A stretch of 64,000 nt of DNA from JAKAAZ01 sp963817855 (GCA_963817855.1 CAWFQA010000002.1:496001-560000), one strand, 5' to 3'. Counted from the stretch's first letter, positions 1 to 10,057 are shown. A program made the numbers and translations. The notes: generated by a model not told the origin, from the letters alone.

Positions 1-686
1 AGTACCATGGGGATTTCGTAATCGCCTGAAGGCAGGTCCATGCTGCGCTCCTGATCATCGCGCAGCAGATAGAATCCCGACAGCCCTGCATATACATTCA
101 AACGCGTGATACCCAGCGCATGGTCGTGATACCAGAGCGTGGCGGCCTGCTGATGATTCGGATACCGATAGAGCGCCGAAGATCCGGGCGTAAACCACTT
201 CTCAGGCAGCCCATCGCTTTCCGACCGAGTGCGCGCACCATGAAGATGGGGTACGGTCCGGACCGCGGGCGCCGGAGGCATCGCCCCATGGATGTGAGGG
301 TCTATCTCGAAAATATGGCGCGAAGGCAAATGGTTCTCCCAGGTCACTTCGACAGGAACACCTGACATCACGTCAAAGGTGGGACCCGGATATTGCCCCT
401 CGTATCCCCATGCTCTGGTGGGTGGAAGCTGCGAATGCATCTGGTGCTTGAATTCCACCATTCGGACGCGATATTGGACTTTACCCTTTCGCTTCCCGTG
501 CGGGATCAGTGGCTTCGGAATGGGCAGCGGATCAATGTAACGGTCCAAGGTGGAGGGCGTTCGATATGCTGATTGAGCTGGGGCGCCGGCTGTAATCTGT
601 TCGGCACTAACTCCATTGGCGACAACCAGGGCGGGCACAGATGCGGCGCAAAGTTTCAAAAAATCTCGTCTGTTCCTCGAAACCAT
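1..686 (-). CDS. Multicopper oxidase, Tat-exported (C-terminal part beyond window)
   Basis: The minus strand is open from an ATG at 686 to the window edge, giving the first 228 residues. The N-terminus has a twin-arginine motif (RNRRDFLK) and a hydrophobic stretch, as in Tat substrates that fold with copper in the cytoplasm. Around residues 155-165 is a PHLHG segment and around residue 200 WYHDHALGITRLNVYAG, both type-3/type-2 copper ligand motifs of the CotA/bilirubin-oxidase-like branch. The type-1 copper C-terminal domain lies outside the window. The product probably oxidises phenolics or metals in the periplasm. It has no recognisable operon partner here; the next gene on this strand (858-2846) lies upstream of it, 171 bp away. 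Family assignment is secure, substrate unknown. Confidence 0.9.
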   Translation of the reverse strand, partial: MVSRNRRDFLKLCAASVPALVVANGVSAEQITAGAPAQSAYRTPSTLDRYIDPLPIPKPLIPHGKRKGKVQYRVRMVEFKHQMHSQLPPTRAWGYEGQYPGPTFDVMSGVPVEVTWENHLPSRHIFEIDPHIHGAMPPAPAVRTVPHLHGARTRSESDGLPEKWFTPGSSALYRYPNHQQAATLWYHDHALGITRLNVYAGLSGFYLLRDDQERSMDLPSGDYEIPMV

Positions 687-857
687 TTCACCTCAACCCC
701 GGCAGTCATTGAGCAGCCGCTCTCAATAGCTTACTCGACCGGCAGATTTCGAGAGGTTGCAAGCGCTCAGGCGTTCTGTAATCCGCAGCGCATTCGCGAT
801 TGGGATGTCAACCTTGTCCTGCGCGGCGCACCGTCCGCGAATCTTCTACCTATACAG

Positions 858-2846
858 TTACGGCGAAGGGGCGCCGCACGGCGAGGTCAGCAGATCGCAC
901 AGGTCGCCGCTCTGCTGTTCCCGTGCGTGCTGATCCGAAGCCTGGATCTCTCCAAGATTCCAATTCCACTGAATGAAACGCAGAATCGAGACGAAGTCCA
1001 TCTGCTGGTGCGAAATGTAATTCATCTTGGCGTAAGGGGAGATGACCATGACCGGCACACGCATTCCAAGTCCCTGGCCACCCGGCAAGGTAGCGCTATT
1101 CCCGTCGGGCAGTTGAGGCGGCGGAGCATGGTCATACCAACCGCCGCTCTCATCCCACAGCACAATGATCGCGGTGCTCTGCCATTCGCCCGAATTCTTG
1201 ACTGCCTGGATGACATCGTCGAGAAATTCAACTCCGTCCAGAATATTGCCGGCGCCGGGATGCATGTCCTTGGCTCCGTCAGGCTGAATCCAATAAACGG
1301 ATGGAAGCGTCCCATCCGTCAGCATCGATCGGAATGAAGCCAATGTAAAGTTCTGCGTGTTTGCGGAATTCGCCGTACTGGTGAAGTACTGAAAGGGCTC
1401 TTCCTGCGGGACATAATCCTCGCAGGTCCCATTTTGCGAAGTGTCAAAATTTATCTCAGCGTAAGCCCAGGAGATCTGCTTGGCCGTCAGTTGATCTCCG
1501 ACATTGGTCTCGGTCATTGGAACCGAAATTGTACCGGCGCCTTGCGCTTGCTGCTCGACGGCACTGCAAGGATCATAAAACGGAAGAGCTGACGCATTGT
1601 GGTTGCTATGTACGGTAGCCGACACCATGTACAACTCCTGGGACGGCTCGCTGTTCATGGCGGACATATAGAAATTGTCGGCAAGCGCATACTGCTTGGC
1701 ATAGTTCCACACTGTGCTGATCCCGTACGGTTTTTTATCAGTGGCCATACCCGATAGGGAAGAGTCGTAATACTGCATGGCAAGATCGCCTTCTTCAAAG
1801 GCGAATTTATCCATGTTGCCGTTATCCCAGCTCCCCGCATAAGTCATCTGATTGTGGGTCAGGTCTCCCACAGACGCAGAAGTGATCGGAGTTGGCGATA
1901 CCGTATTGCCGGCCGCGTCAACCTGGTGATAGCTGGGCAGCATCGCATTCAGGCCGTTCGCACCCGGAAAGGTACCGAACAAATTATCGAGTGAATGATT
2001 TTGCATCATCAGGATAATTAGGTGCGAAATGGGTGAGTTGGTGGTGCCGACCATCTGCACCGTCACAGTCGTGGTTGCAGTTGTGGTGCCTCCGGATCCG
2101 GTAACAGTCAGAGTGTACTGGGTGGTGTTGGTTGGGCTGACAACCGTCGTTCCAGAAGCAGAAACAATCCCGATCCCTTGATCGATAGAAACCGTGGTCG
2201 CATTTGTCGTCGACCAGGTCAGGGTTGAGGTCTGGCCCGCCGTAATGGTCGAAGGTGAGGCAGTGAACGTCACCGTCGGCATCATTTTCTGCACGGTTAC
2301 GGTAGCTGTAGCCGTAATGGTTCCGCCGGCAGCGCCGGTCGCGGTCAATGTGTAGGTCGTCGTCGTGGTCGGATTGACTGTAGTGGACCCAGACGCAGCC
2401 ACGGTTCCGATTCCGTTGTCGATGGAGACGCTGGTGGCGTTCGTCGTCGTCCACGTCAAGGTCGCGGAACTGCCGGCTGAAATGGTCGCCGGAGCGGCCG
2501 TGAGCTTCGCTGTCGGAGGATTTGCTTGTACGGTGATCGTGGCGACAGAGCTCGCAGTGCCATTGACGCTGGTCGCGGTCAAAGTGTATTGCGTGGTCGC
2601 CGATGGACTGACCTTGATGGAGCCTGATGTGGCAACGGCGCCAATGCCGTTGTCAATCGTAACCGTCGAGGCATATGCGGTCGTCCAGGACAATGTCGCA
2701 GGACTTCCGGGCGCCACCGTCGCTGGAGTAGCAGTCAAAGCCGCCGTGGGGACAACCGGCGCCATGGCGGGAAGCAAACTGGCACCGCGACAGCCTGACA
2801 TGAGCCCTGCCGAGACAAGAGTTGTAACAATCATCAAGCGCTTCAT
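858..2846 (-). CDS. Lipoprotein phosphoesterase (phospholipase C/acid phosphatase superfamily) with three Ig-like repeats
   Basis: I chose the ATG at 2846 (662 aa) over a longer open frame because it starts a lipoprotein-like signal (MKRLMIVTTLVSAGLMSGC) and has GGGAG upstream. Residues about 32-266 are three tandem Ig-like repeats of about 77 residues, each with the pattern ATLSW/TLTW, IDNGIG and YTLT. Residues about 270-655 form a phosphoesterase domain of the alkaline-phosphatase fold: the first metal site is MMQNHSLDNLFG and a later one LWDESGGWYDHAPPP. The family hydrolyses phospholipids or phosphomonoesters outside the cytoplasm. The repeats probably act as a spacer or adhesion stalk from the membrane. 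The first motif differs from the MMQENRSFDHYFG form of classical phospholipases C, so substrate is uncertain. Confidence 0.88.
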   Translation of the reverse strand: MKRLMIVTTLVSAGLMSGCRGASLLPAMAPVVPTAALTATPATVAPGSPATLSWTTAYASTVTIDNGIGAVATSGSIKVSPSATTQYTLTATSVNGTASSVATITVQANPPTAKLTAAPATISAGSSATLTWTTTNATSVSIDNGIGTVAASGSTTVNPTTTTTYTLTATGAAGGTITATATVTVQKMMPTVTFTASPSTITAGQTSTLTWSTTNATTVSIDQGIGIVSASGTTVVSPTNTTQYTLTVTGSGGTTTATTTVTVQMVGTTNSPISHLIILMMQNHSLDNLFGTFPGANGLNAMLPSYHQVDAAGNTVSPTPITSASVGDLTHNQMTYAGSWDNGNMDKFAFEEGDLAMQYYDSSLSGMATDKKPYGISTVWNYAKQYALADNFYMSAMNSEPSQELYMVSATVHSNHNASALPFYDPCSAVEQQAQGAGTISVPMTETNVGDQLTAKQISWAYAEINFDTSQNGTCEDYVPQEEPFQYFTSTANSANTQNFTLASFRSMLTDGTLPSVYWIQPDGAKDMHPGAGNILDGVEFLDDVIQAVKNSGEWQSTAIIVLWDESGGWYDHAPPPQLPDGNSATLPGGQGLGMRVPVMVISPYAKMNYISHQQMDFVSILRFIQWNWNLGEIQASDQHAREQQSGDLCDLLTSPCGAPSP

Positions 2847-3068
2847 GGCCAGATACACGCTCCCACCATCCTTATGTAAACGTGACGGTCTTAGCGTCCG
2901 AAAAAGAAGTGAGCGAAAAGAACACAAATTCAGACGACTTACCCGACATCGAACGAGCAATGAGCTGGGGGAATACTCTGATTCGCAGGTTGGATGCCTG
3001 TCTCTCCATTCAAGATGCTCGAGTGCCCGGGTGAATCGGAGTCTTTCTGTCCACCCTGCTCGAAGCAA

Positions 3069-3977
3069 CTAAAGGATTTTCGCCGCAGTGGCCACATAGT
3101 GGGACCCATCGAAGCTGGCGGTCACCCTCAAACGTGTTCCAACGTGAACATCCCGAGTCATCGGAAAGCCGCTGCGATCAAAAACAATCGTATAACGTTG
3201 ATCGTCTTTCGGATCGAGCAGGACCAGGCGATTGGCGGCCAGATCAAGCGAAACGACACTGCCTGTGAATACAAACGAAGATCCAGGAATCGCCAGAATC
3301 GAGATTTGCCGTGCAACGCCACGACCATTATTGCTGGAGCCGAACTTAACAGATACCAGGGTACCCTTCACCAGGTCTTGCAAACCAGCGCTCGGCGAAG
3401 CCACGGTCACCTGTCCAACACCAACGACCGAGGTTCCAGCCGGAACATGGAGCCTGATCGGCTGACCGGACAACGCTGCTGTCAGGGCCAACAGACCGGT
3501 CCCAGCATCGTAACTCACGACTTGCCCCTGCGTTTCCCCTTCCGGCGTCTGCGACAACGTGTGGATGCTCAACGCAAAAATCTTGGTGCCATCCAACACC
3601 GTTTGCACCGAGGCATGGTCCTGGGCATGCAAGTCGCTCAGAGGCGCCTTCACTCCATCGCGGTACACCTGGGTTCGTTCGTCAAACAGGATTTTCATCG
3701 GTTTGGCGCCGTAAACGTTCAGGATCAGCTGGTCGCGAACCGGGTCGACGCTACGGATCGTTCCACCCTCCACCGTGCTTGTTCCCGTCGGCGCTGGCGG
3801 CAAAGCGGAGCGATCAACTGAGGCAATCAGGGTGGTGGAAGGCGGCCGGGTGTCCGCAATTTGCCCCGAATTTGGTGCGGCTAACGATCCTTGTGCCATT
3901 GCCATGCTGGCGAGCACTACCCCCGCGAAACAAAGACCCATTTTCCACACCCTAACCGATTCATGATTTTTTAGCAT
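3069..3977 (-). CDS. Exported protein with repeated small beta domains (DUF5666-like)
   Basis: 302 aa with an N-terminal hydrophobic segment (residues 13-33) ending near AMAQG, so probably exported. The rest appears to hold three or four repeats of about 65 residues with the pattern G.I.SVD...L.L....G.......D..T.V......, resembling the small barrel called DUF5666. Examples begin at GGTIRSVDPVRDQLIL and at GSVVSLDLAANRLVLL. No catalytic motif is visible. It lies upstream of the phosphoesterase on the same strand, 222 bp from that gene's chosen start, so the two could be cotranscribed. Function unknown; a binding or structural role is a guess. Confidence 0.7.
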   Translation of the reverse strand: MLKNHESVRVWKMGLCFAGVVLASMAMAQGSLAAPNSGQIADTRPPSTTLIASVDRSALPPAPTGTSTVEGGTIRSVDPVRDQLILNVYGAKPMKILFDERTQVYRDGVKAPLSDLHAQDHASVQTVLDGTKIFALSIHTLSQTPEGETQGQVVSYDAGTGLLALTAALSGQPIRLHVPAGTSVVGVGQVTVASPSAGLQDLVKGTLVSVKFGSSNNGRGVARQISILAIPGSSFVFTGSVVSLDLAANRLVLLDPKDDQRYTIVFDRSGFPMTRDVHVGTRLRVTASFDGSHYVATAAKIL

Positions 3978-4160
3978 CTCTCTTTGATGGCCCCAAGCGG
4001 CTGGGGGTGGCTTAGTCCATTTTTTTTCATGGTCGGGGCGCGCTCAGAATTGATCTTTCACCTTGGCAACATATTTTGATATTGCGCATCCTAACTATCT
4101 ATTACAGCGCCCCTACATGGCTCGGACTTCCCAGGTCGAGCAGAAAGGTGAAAACGGAAT

Positions 4161-5339
4161 ATGTCTGTGATTCGTCTTCGATTATTATTGGCAGCCACTG
4201 TGCTGGTCACGGCCACCGGATTCCACCATGCCTGGGGAAAAGATATCCGAATCACCATTCCAAGACACAGCGAACTGACACCCGTACAGCGATTGAATCG
4301 CGAAGGGGTCGATGCGGTTCGCCGGCGTCAGTACGAGAAGGCCGAAGCGATGTTCTACAAGGCCTACCTGTATGATGCCTCGGACCCGTTCACTCTAAAC
4401 AACCTGGGCTACATTTCCGAGCTCCAGGGGAAGCTGGATCGCGCTCAAAAATTCTATGCTCTGGCGTCAGAACAAGGCAGCACCGCCAGAATCGACCGGA
4501 GCAACGCTAAGAATCTGGAAGGAAAACCGCTCACATTTGCCCTCTCCGACTTGAAAGACAAACCGATGCGGGTAAACCGCATGAATGTTGCGGCCATCCA
4601 GCTCCTGGCACAGGATCGAGGCTTCGAAGCCGTAGTGATGCTGCGGCAGGCCCTGGCGCTTGATCCGCAGAATCCTTTCACACTCAACAATCTGGGAGTG
4701 GCGGAAGAAGCCACGGGAAATCTTACCGGAGCCTTGCAACAATACGATGCGGCCGCCGCGTCTCATTCGACTGAACCGGTGGTGGTCACGCTGAATCGCG
4801 CTACCAGGGGAAAACCGATTAGCCAGGTCGCCGCCGCGAGTGCGCGCCAATTGAGAAAGCAAATTCAGAATCAGGCCGACACAGAGCTGCAGGCAAGGAT
4901 GTTAACGCTGCATGGAGTTTTCGCGGTTAACGAGAATGATTGGGCTGCAGCGAAGAAGGATTTTTTGCAAGCGTACTCGCTCGATCCCCAAAGCGCGTTT
5001 TCGATCAACAATCTGGGGTATGTGGCCGAGAAGGATGGAGATCTGGAGACGGCTAAATTCTACTACTCCAAAGCCCGTACCGCCGACAATGCGAACGTAC
5101 GGATCGGGTTGGCCACGCTGGGATCCGTTGAAGGTGAGGATCTGAATACAGCTGCCAGCGCGAGCAATCAGAACGTGGATAGCGAGATCGACGCCTACAG
5201 GCGGTCGGCACGCCAGCAAACGGGCCCGATCGAACTAATCCGTCGCGGCAATCACCCGGCAGAACCGAGCAAAGCTCCGACCCAGTCTCCAACGCCGGTA
5301 GCTCCAAACTCTGAACCACAAGCACCTAATTCACACTGA
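4161..5339 (+). CDS. Exported TPR protein
   Basis: 392 aa. Residues 1-26 are a Sec signal peptide ending near HHAWG. The body has three well-spaced TPR-type units, each with the phrase NNLG inside a helix-turn-helix (DPFTLNNLGYISE, NPFTLNNLGVAEE, SAFSINNLGYVAE), separated by variable linkers. The C-terminal 40 residues are Pro/Gln-rich and probably disordered. An AGGTG element lies 10 nt before the ATG. TPR proteins scaffold complexes; no partner can be named from sequence. It is followed after 16 nt by the nucleotidyltransferase, and then by TonB, so the three are probably one transcription unit. Confidence 0.85.
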   Translation: MSVIRLRLLLAATVLVTATGFHHAWGKDIRITIPRHSELTPVQRLNREGVDAVRRRQYEKAEAMFYKAYLYDASDPFTLNNLGYISELQGKLDRAQKFYALASEQGSTARIDRSNAKNLEGKPLTFALSDLKDKPMRVNRMNVAAIQLLAQDRGFEAVVMLRQALALDPQNPFTLNNLGVAEEATGNLTGALQQYDAAAASHSTEPVVVTLNRATRGKPISQVAAASARQLRKQIQNQADTELQARMLTLHGVFAVNENDWAAAKKDFLQAYSLDPQSAFSINNLGYVAEKDGDLETAKFYYSKARTADNANVRIGLATLGSVEGEDLNTAASASNQNVDSEIDAYRRSARQQTGPIELIRRGNHPAEPSKAPTQSPTPVAPNSEPQAPNSH

Positions 5340-5355
5340 GAAAACTACTGCACAT

Positions 5356-6468
5356 ATGCCTAAGTCAGCTAACCAGCCTATCTCGCCCAAGTCCATGGTC
5401 ACCCTTTCTCGCCTGCTTCTCTCCAAGCACGCGGGCGACGTATCCGCGCAATCCAACCCGGCTCTGAGTTCCGAAATCATCGGAATTAGCCGTGAAGAGT
5501 TTGATGACCTGGTCGCACTTGCGAATCTGAATCACGTGGTGGTGCGTGGATTTGAGATTGCCCTAAAAATCTATCGGGACGCCCAGGACGGCGTGCGGGC
5601 GGATTGGGCTGAGGCCGCACTGGCCGAGGAGCGTGCGCGCATTAACAACGCGATTCCTTTTCTGCGCGCCGTTTGCACCGCATTTGAGGAAGAGGGTCTC
5701 GACGTGACTGTGATCAAGTCGCTCGACCACTGGCCGGACCTTGGCAGCGATCTGGATCTGTATACGAATGCAACTCCAGAGCAAGTGGTCTCCTTGATGA
5801 AGCGGCGCTTTCAGGCAGAGTTGGACGCCAGAAGCTGGGGCGATCGCCTCGCTTGCAAGTGGAACTTCCTCATCCCGGGATTGCCGGAATCACTCGAAAT
5901 TCACGTTGGACGACTTGGCCAGACCGGAGAGCAAATCACACTGGCGGATCGGCTGATGGGACGGACCCGCATGGTTCGTGTTGGGGATGATACCTTTCGC
6001 GTAACGTCGGCGTCCGACCGGCTGATGATCTCGACGCTGCAGCGTATGTACCGGCATTTTTACTTCCGTCTCTGCGACATCGTTGACTCCGCGTGGCTGG
6101 TGGAATCCGGTGCGCTCGATTACGAGGACTTGCGCTATTCCGCGACGGCCTCCCGAATTTGGGAAGGGGTAGCGACCTACCTGGTGATTGTGTCGGACTA
6201 CGTGAAGCAATATCGCGGCACCGGACTCAACCTGCCGCGATTGGTGACCGAGTCGTCAAGGTTCGGCGGCGAGGAAATCTTCTTCCGCAAGGACTTTTTG
6301 CGGGTGCCGATCATGCCACAGTCGGCCGGCCTGTATGGAACGCAACTTACCGGCTTGCTGCGCAAGCGCGAGTTGCACAGCAGTGCCCGCCTTGGTTTGT
6401 TGCCGTGGCTTGCGACGGCGGCGGCGGTAGGACAAAAAATTACTGGAAGCGATAAGGGAATTTGGTGA
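5356..6468 (+). CDS. Nucleotidyltransferase-fold protein (NTP_transf_5-like)
   Basis: 370 aa, cytoplasmic, no signal peptide. Residues 117-136 carry the nucleotidyltransferase signature: VIKS before the strand and GSDLDL (residues 130-135), whose two aspartates would bind metal. The following EIHVGR segment fits the third acidic position poorly, so activity is not assured. Proteins of this uncharacterised family often sit in polysaccharide or peptide biosynthesis loci. It starts 16 nt after the TPR gene, with only a weak ribosome-binding site, suggesting translational coupling. Family call moderate to good, substrate unknown. Confidence 0.72.
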   Translation: MPKSANQPISPKSMVTLSRLLLSKHAGDVSAQSNPALSSEIIGISREEFDDLVALANLNHVVVRGFEIALKIYRDAQDGVRADWAEAALAEERARINNAIPFLRAVCTAFEEEGLDVTVIKSLDHWPDLGSDLDLYTNATPEQVVSLMKRRFQAELDARSWGDRLACKWNFLIPGLPESLEIHVGRLGQTGEQITLADRLMGRTRMVRVGDDTFRVTSASDRLMISTLQRMYRHFYFRLCDIVDSAWLVESGALDYEDLRYSATASRIWEGVATYLVIVSDYVKQYRGTGLNLPRLVTESSRFGGEEIFFRKDFLRVPIMPQSAGLYGTQLTGLLRKRELHSSARLGLLPWLATAAAVGQKITGSDKGIW

Positions 6469-6577
6469 TCGGCAATCCGTTCGAACGAATCCAATATATG
6501 TAGCGGATTCGATTGCAACAGAACTTGTTTTTCATTCTTGAAGGAGATGCTGGGGTTCTGCCTCCCAGCGAATAGTT

Positions 6578-7630
6578 ATGGGCAACCCGGCACTGACAAA
6601 TCCTGAGCTTAGCCCTCCCCTTGAGTCTTCGCGCAGCCGAAAACGGCCGGACACGTTTCCGACAAGGCCGGAGTTGCGCTTGACGAGCACGTCAATACCG
6701 GTCGGACGAGAGTTGCCGCACGAGAGCGTCTTGACGGGCCTTGTGGGAAATCTGCGCGATCTGTTCTTCCCCGAGAAGCTGCCGCCGCTGGAGTTGGTCT
6801 CGCAACCGATTGCGGTTGCCGATCCCATGGCGTTCAAGCGAAGCCCTGCCTCCAGCATGCTCTCGTTCCTGTTGCATGCGGGAGTTTTTGCCGCCCTGGT
6901 ATGGTTCATCCTTCAGGCGCGCAACCACATCGTTGTGCCGCAAAAAATAGAGGTAACTCGGGTGGTCGTCCCGCCCTATATTCCACCGGTAACCGCGCCC
7001 GCACCGCAATCCATGGGTGGCGGCGGCGGTGGTGGTCTGCATCAGCCGGTCGAGGCCAATAAGGGACGTGTGCCGCCTGTCGAGAAGGCGCCGATTAATC
7101 CCCCGGAGCTTCAAGTCGATCATCCGAAGTTGGCAGTGGCGCCAAAAATGGTGATGCCACAGCAGATTAAGATCCCAGACAACAGCATGCCAAGCCTAGG
7201 CGCGCCACAGTCGACGCAGGTGGTGATGAAGTCCCAGGGCACCGGCAGCAGTTCTGGTTTTGGCCAGGGCGGGGGCGGCGGCATCGGCGCAGGCGACGGC
7301 GGCGGTATTGGATCAGGAACGGTCGGTGGATACGGCGGCGGCGTGATGACTGTAGGCGGCGGTGTGACGGCACCGGTCGTGATCCACAAGGTAGTGCCGG
7401 AGTTTACCGATCAAGCTCGACGCGTGAAATTTCAGGGTTTGGCGTCTATCGGATTGATCGTCGATGCTCAGGGCAATCCCGAAGGCGTGCATGTGGTGCA
7501 TCCTCTCGGAATGGGACTCGATCAAAGAGCGGTTGAAGCGGTGCGCCAGTACAAGTTCAAGCCAGCCATGTTCCAGGGCCATCCTGTCCCGGTTCAGTTG
7601 GTCATCGAAGTGGATTTCCACATGTTTTGA
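6578..7630 (+). CDS. Energy transducer TonB
   Basis: 350 aa. A single membrane anchor lies at about 93-111 after an unusually long cytoplasmic N-terminus. Then come a proline-rich segment, two glycine-rich stretches (about 146-153 and 225-266) and a C-terminal TonB domain (268-350) with the usual VVPEFTDQAR and AVRQYKF elements. It links the proton motive force (through ExbB/ExbD, not in this window) to outer-membrane TonB receptors such as the one at 40470-43826. An AAGGAG at 6541-6546 lies 31 nt before the ATG at 6578, too far for normal use, and no in-frame upstream start exists, so the start is the least certain part. Confidence 0.88.
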   Translation: MGNPALTNPELSPPLESSRSRKRPDTFPTRPELRLTSTSIPVGRELPHESVLTGLVGNLRDLFFPEKLPPLELVSQPIAVADPMAFKRSPASSMLSFLLHAGVFAALVWFILQARNHIVVPQKIEVTRVVVPPYIPPVTAPAPQSMGGGGGGGLHQPVEANKGRVPPVEKAPINPPELQVDHPKLAVAPKMVMPQQIKIPDNSMPSLGAPQSTQVVMKSQGTGSSSGFGQGGGGGIGAGDGGGIGSGTVGGYGGGVMTVGGGVTAPVVIHKVVPEFTDQARRVKFQGLASIGLIVDAQGNPEGVHVVHPLGMGLDQRAVEAVRQYKFKPAMFQGHPVPVQLVIEVDFHMF

Positions 7631-7945
7631 TGCTTGAGCTGAGCCGCGAGACGGAGCAGCAGTATCGCGGGACAGCTTCACCGCCTTTCGCAGCATTCCC
7701 CGATGCTGCGAAGATTCCACGTCTGCCGTCTAGAATTTCTATCGGACACTCAAGGTCCGAGTCTTCGAGCACTCGGGCATCAGCAGAACTCATTCCGAAG
7801 CCTTCGACTACACTCGCGGGAGGCTGCGCGTAGCGGAGTGAAGGACCCAGAGAATACTGGCCGAAATCGCGGAGCCCTCACCTTCTGGATTCTTTTATCG
7901 CAGCGGCGAACTCAGAATGACTCGCATGCATCTTCCATCACAGAG
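7631..7945. other. Intergenic region between convergent tonB and VWA genes
   Basis: About 315 bp without a supportable gene. It lies between two converging genes. The right half (7887-7921) reads ggattc then 24 bases then cagaatgac, resembling the reverse complement of the short repeat at 14401-14426. I see no convincing terminator with a T-run. Confidence 0.5.
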
Positions 7946-10057
7946 TCAGGGCTTCGGCTGGATCGGTTTCACCTGGAGCATCTTTTCCTTCTGCTGGACT
8001 TCCTGCCTGGGGTAATATCCTTTGCTGGTTCTGACAATCAGCTTGCCGTGCCCCGCCGCTTCCGCTTCCACCCGCACCACTCGGAAGCCGCCCATGGTGA
8101 CGGTCCTGGTGGGATGATAGCCGATGGTGTACTGGTGGCGAATATCGCGGGCAATTTCAGCCGCGATCTCATCTACATCCTGCAGCGACTGCGGAAAATA
8201 GGCGACGCCGCCTGTATCCGCCGCGAGGGTTTCCAGGTCTGTCTTCGCCCGCAGCGCTTCTTCCTTATCGTCTCCAAACAGCAGGCCAACCGAGTACACA
8301 ACTGGTCCGCCCATGTATTGGACGCGATGAACCGCCTGTTCCAGCGTCAATCTCGATGCATTGTCCGCACCATCTGTCACGATGATCAACACTTCTTTCG
8401 GGTGTTTCGCCTGCTTGGACAATTCGTCCGCGGAGGCGACCACGGCATCATACAACGCGGTCATATTCTGCGGGTCAAAGTGTTGCAGGCCCTGTTGCAG
8501 CTCAGAAATATTTGAAGTGAAATCCTGATCCAGATAGGCCCGATTGGAAAAATTTACGACGAATGCTTCATCGTTGGGATTGGAAGCCTTCACCAGTTCC
8601 AATGCGGCTGCATCGACAGCGGCGCGCTTGTCCCGCATGGAGCCGGAACTGTCGACAAGAATTCCCATCGAGACCGGCAGATCCTGGAACTGGAACGAGT
8701 CAATCTTCTGGCGAGTGCCATCTTCCCACACTCGAAAATCCGCGCTCCTCAGGTCTTTGACCAGTTTGCCCTGGTCGTTCACCACGGTGCAGTTCAGCAC
8801 CACTTCATTCACATTTTCGCGCAGGGTGTAGACACCGGATTTCCCCTTTTGTATTTCGCCACCCTGGGTGGTGCCAGCAGCAGTTCCGGGCTTGACTGGC
8901 GCTTTCACTACAACATCAGGCGAGAGAACGGGATCGCGGTCGACGGTCAAACTAGGCTGAACCTCCGGTTTCGTGGGATCGTAGGCGGTCACGGGAGTTT
9001 TTTGCTGCGCAACCGGATTTGGACTGGTCGCCGGCTGAGTTCCCGCCGGGACTTGATCCATTGGAACCTCTAAGGCGAACAAAGATGCATCGCCTTGAAA
9101 CGCGCGCACCCACATGCCATGGAAAGCCTCGCGCAAGCCGGGATTCTGCTGTAGCAGCGCCGTCATCAAATCGATCACTTGCTGCCTGGCCGCCGTAGGA
9201 TCGTGCAGTTGCGCCTGGTGGGCTGCGTCGGGAACGTAATGCACCTCGAGATCCCATGGGCCTAGTTCCGTAGTCGGCTGCATTCCGGTGATCTGAAAAA
9301 TGATGCCGTGAACATTCAGTGTCATGGGGGTTGCGCCGGGAAGATTCGCGGGCCGCACCCGGCTTGCTTCCCCTTGCAGCTTCTGAAGATTTGGGCTGGC
9401 CAGGAACGGCACCGGGTCCAATAGATATGCGGCCGTCTGATAGTAGTACCATGCGGCCAGGTTCATCTTCTTCTGCGCGAATTCTCTCGCGCGCTCCCAA
9501 TACCACAGGCCATCGTGACCCGCTTCGACCATGGGCCGACTGAAAAATCCAGCCAGCAACCATTGGTTTGGAGAAGTTTCTGACAGAACCAAAGAAATCT
9601 GTTGCGGCTTTTCAACTCCGGTGGCATGAAGAATCGCCAACGCATACTTCGCCGGAGGCAGATGCGTAAAGTGAAAGACAATGATCGGATTCCCGCAAAA
9701 GAAGTCCGTCGCAGCGCTGCCGGCAGGGTCGGTGGAAGCGTCCAGCGAATAGAGATGGTCGACCGTCAGGGTGGCGTGCTGCACAAGGGGCTTTAGATTC
9801 GCAACCGAGGCGGCAATTCCGCCAAAATTGGATGCCACTGCGGGAATGGTCTTCGCCTGCAGTGCTTGCACATCTCCGCTCTGCACTTCACCCGCCATAG
9901 TGCGGGCGGCGCTCGACAAGGCATCCCGTTCGACGGTGGTCATTTCCGATTGGCTTTTGCAGGAGGCCGCATAAGCGCTCGGCAGCGACAGCATGGCAAA
10001 CACAATCGAGAGATACGGCAAGGCGCGTTGTAGGTTCCAGGATCTCAGTTGCTTCAC
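7946..10057 (-). CDS. Exported VWA-domain protein, acidobacterial type
   Basis: 703 aa from a GTG start at 10057, preceded by GAGGAAG about 10 nt upstream. Residues 8-31 form a signal peptide ending at AYA. The first half (about 35-370) has no motif I recognise. From about residue 430 is a VWA domain with an intact metal-binding MIDAS motif (DSSGS), a downstream TALYD threonine and IIVTDGADN aspartate. This matches the VWFA-related domain described mainly from acidobacteria. VWA domains bind proteins through a divalent metal. It is probably periplasmic or surface-exposed. Partner unknown; no neighbouring AAA ATPase, so not a MoxR-type pair. Confidence 0.88.
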   Translation of the reverse strand: MKQLRSWNLQRALPYLSIVFAMLSLPSAYAASCKSQSEMTTVERDALSSAARTMAGEVQSGDVQALQAKTIPAVASNFGGIAASVANLKPLVQHATLTVDHLYSLDASTDPAGSAATDFFCGNPIIVFHFTHLPPAKYALAILHATGVEKPQQISLVLSETSPNQWLLAGFFSRPMVEAGHDGLWYWERAREFAQKKMNLAAWYYYQTAAYLLDPVPFLASPNLQKLQGEASRVRPANLPGATPMTLNVHGIIFQITGMQPTTELGPWDLEVHYVPDAAHQAQLHDPTAARQQVIDLMTALLQQNPGLREAFHGMWVRAFQGDASLFALEVPMDQVPAGTQPATSPNPVAQQKTPVTAYDPTKPEVQPSLTVDRDPVLSPDVVVKAPVKPGTAAGTTQGGEIQKGKSGVYTLRENVNEVVLNCTVVNDQGKLVKDLRSADFRVWEDGTRQKIDSFQFQDLPVSMGILVDSSGSMRDKRAAVDAAALELVKASNPNDEAFVVNFSNRAYLDQDFTSNISELQQGLQHFDPQNMTALYDAVVASADELSKQAKHPKEVLIIVTDGADNASRLTLEQAVHRVQYMGGPVVYSVGLLFGDDKEEALRAKTDLETLAADTGGVAYFPQSLQDVDEIAAEIARDIRHQYTIGYHPTRTVTMGGFRVVRVEAEAAGHGKLIVRTSKGYYPRQEVQQKEKMLQVKPIQPKP

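Noticed and set aside
573..1337. 254-codon plus-strand frame opposite the oxidase and phosphoesterase
   Set aside because: Shadow frame; the minus-strand genes have unmistakable family motifs.
6546..6605. Short frame starting directly after AAGGAG before tonB
   Set aside because: ATG abuts the ribosome-binding site with no spacer, the peptide is under 20 residues and has no coding character.
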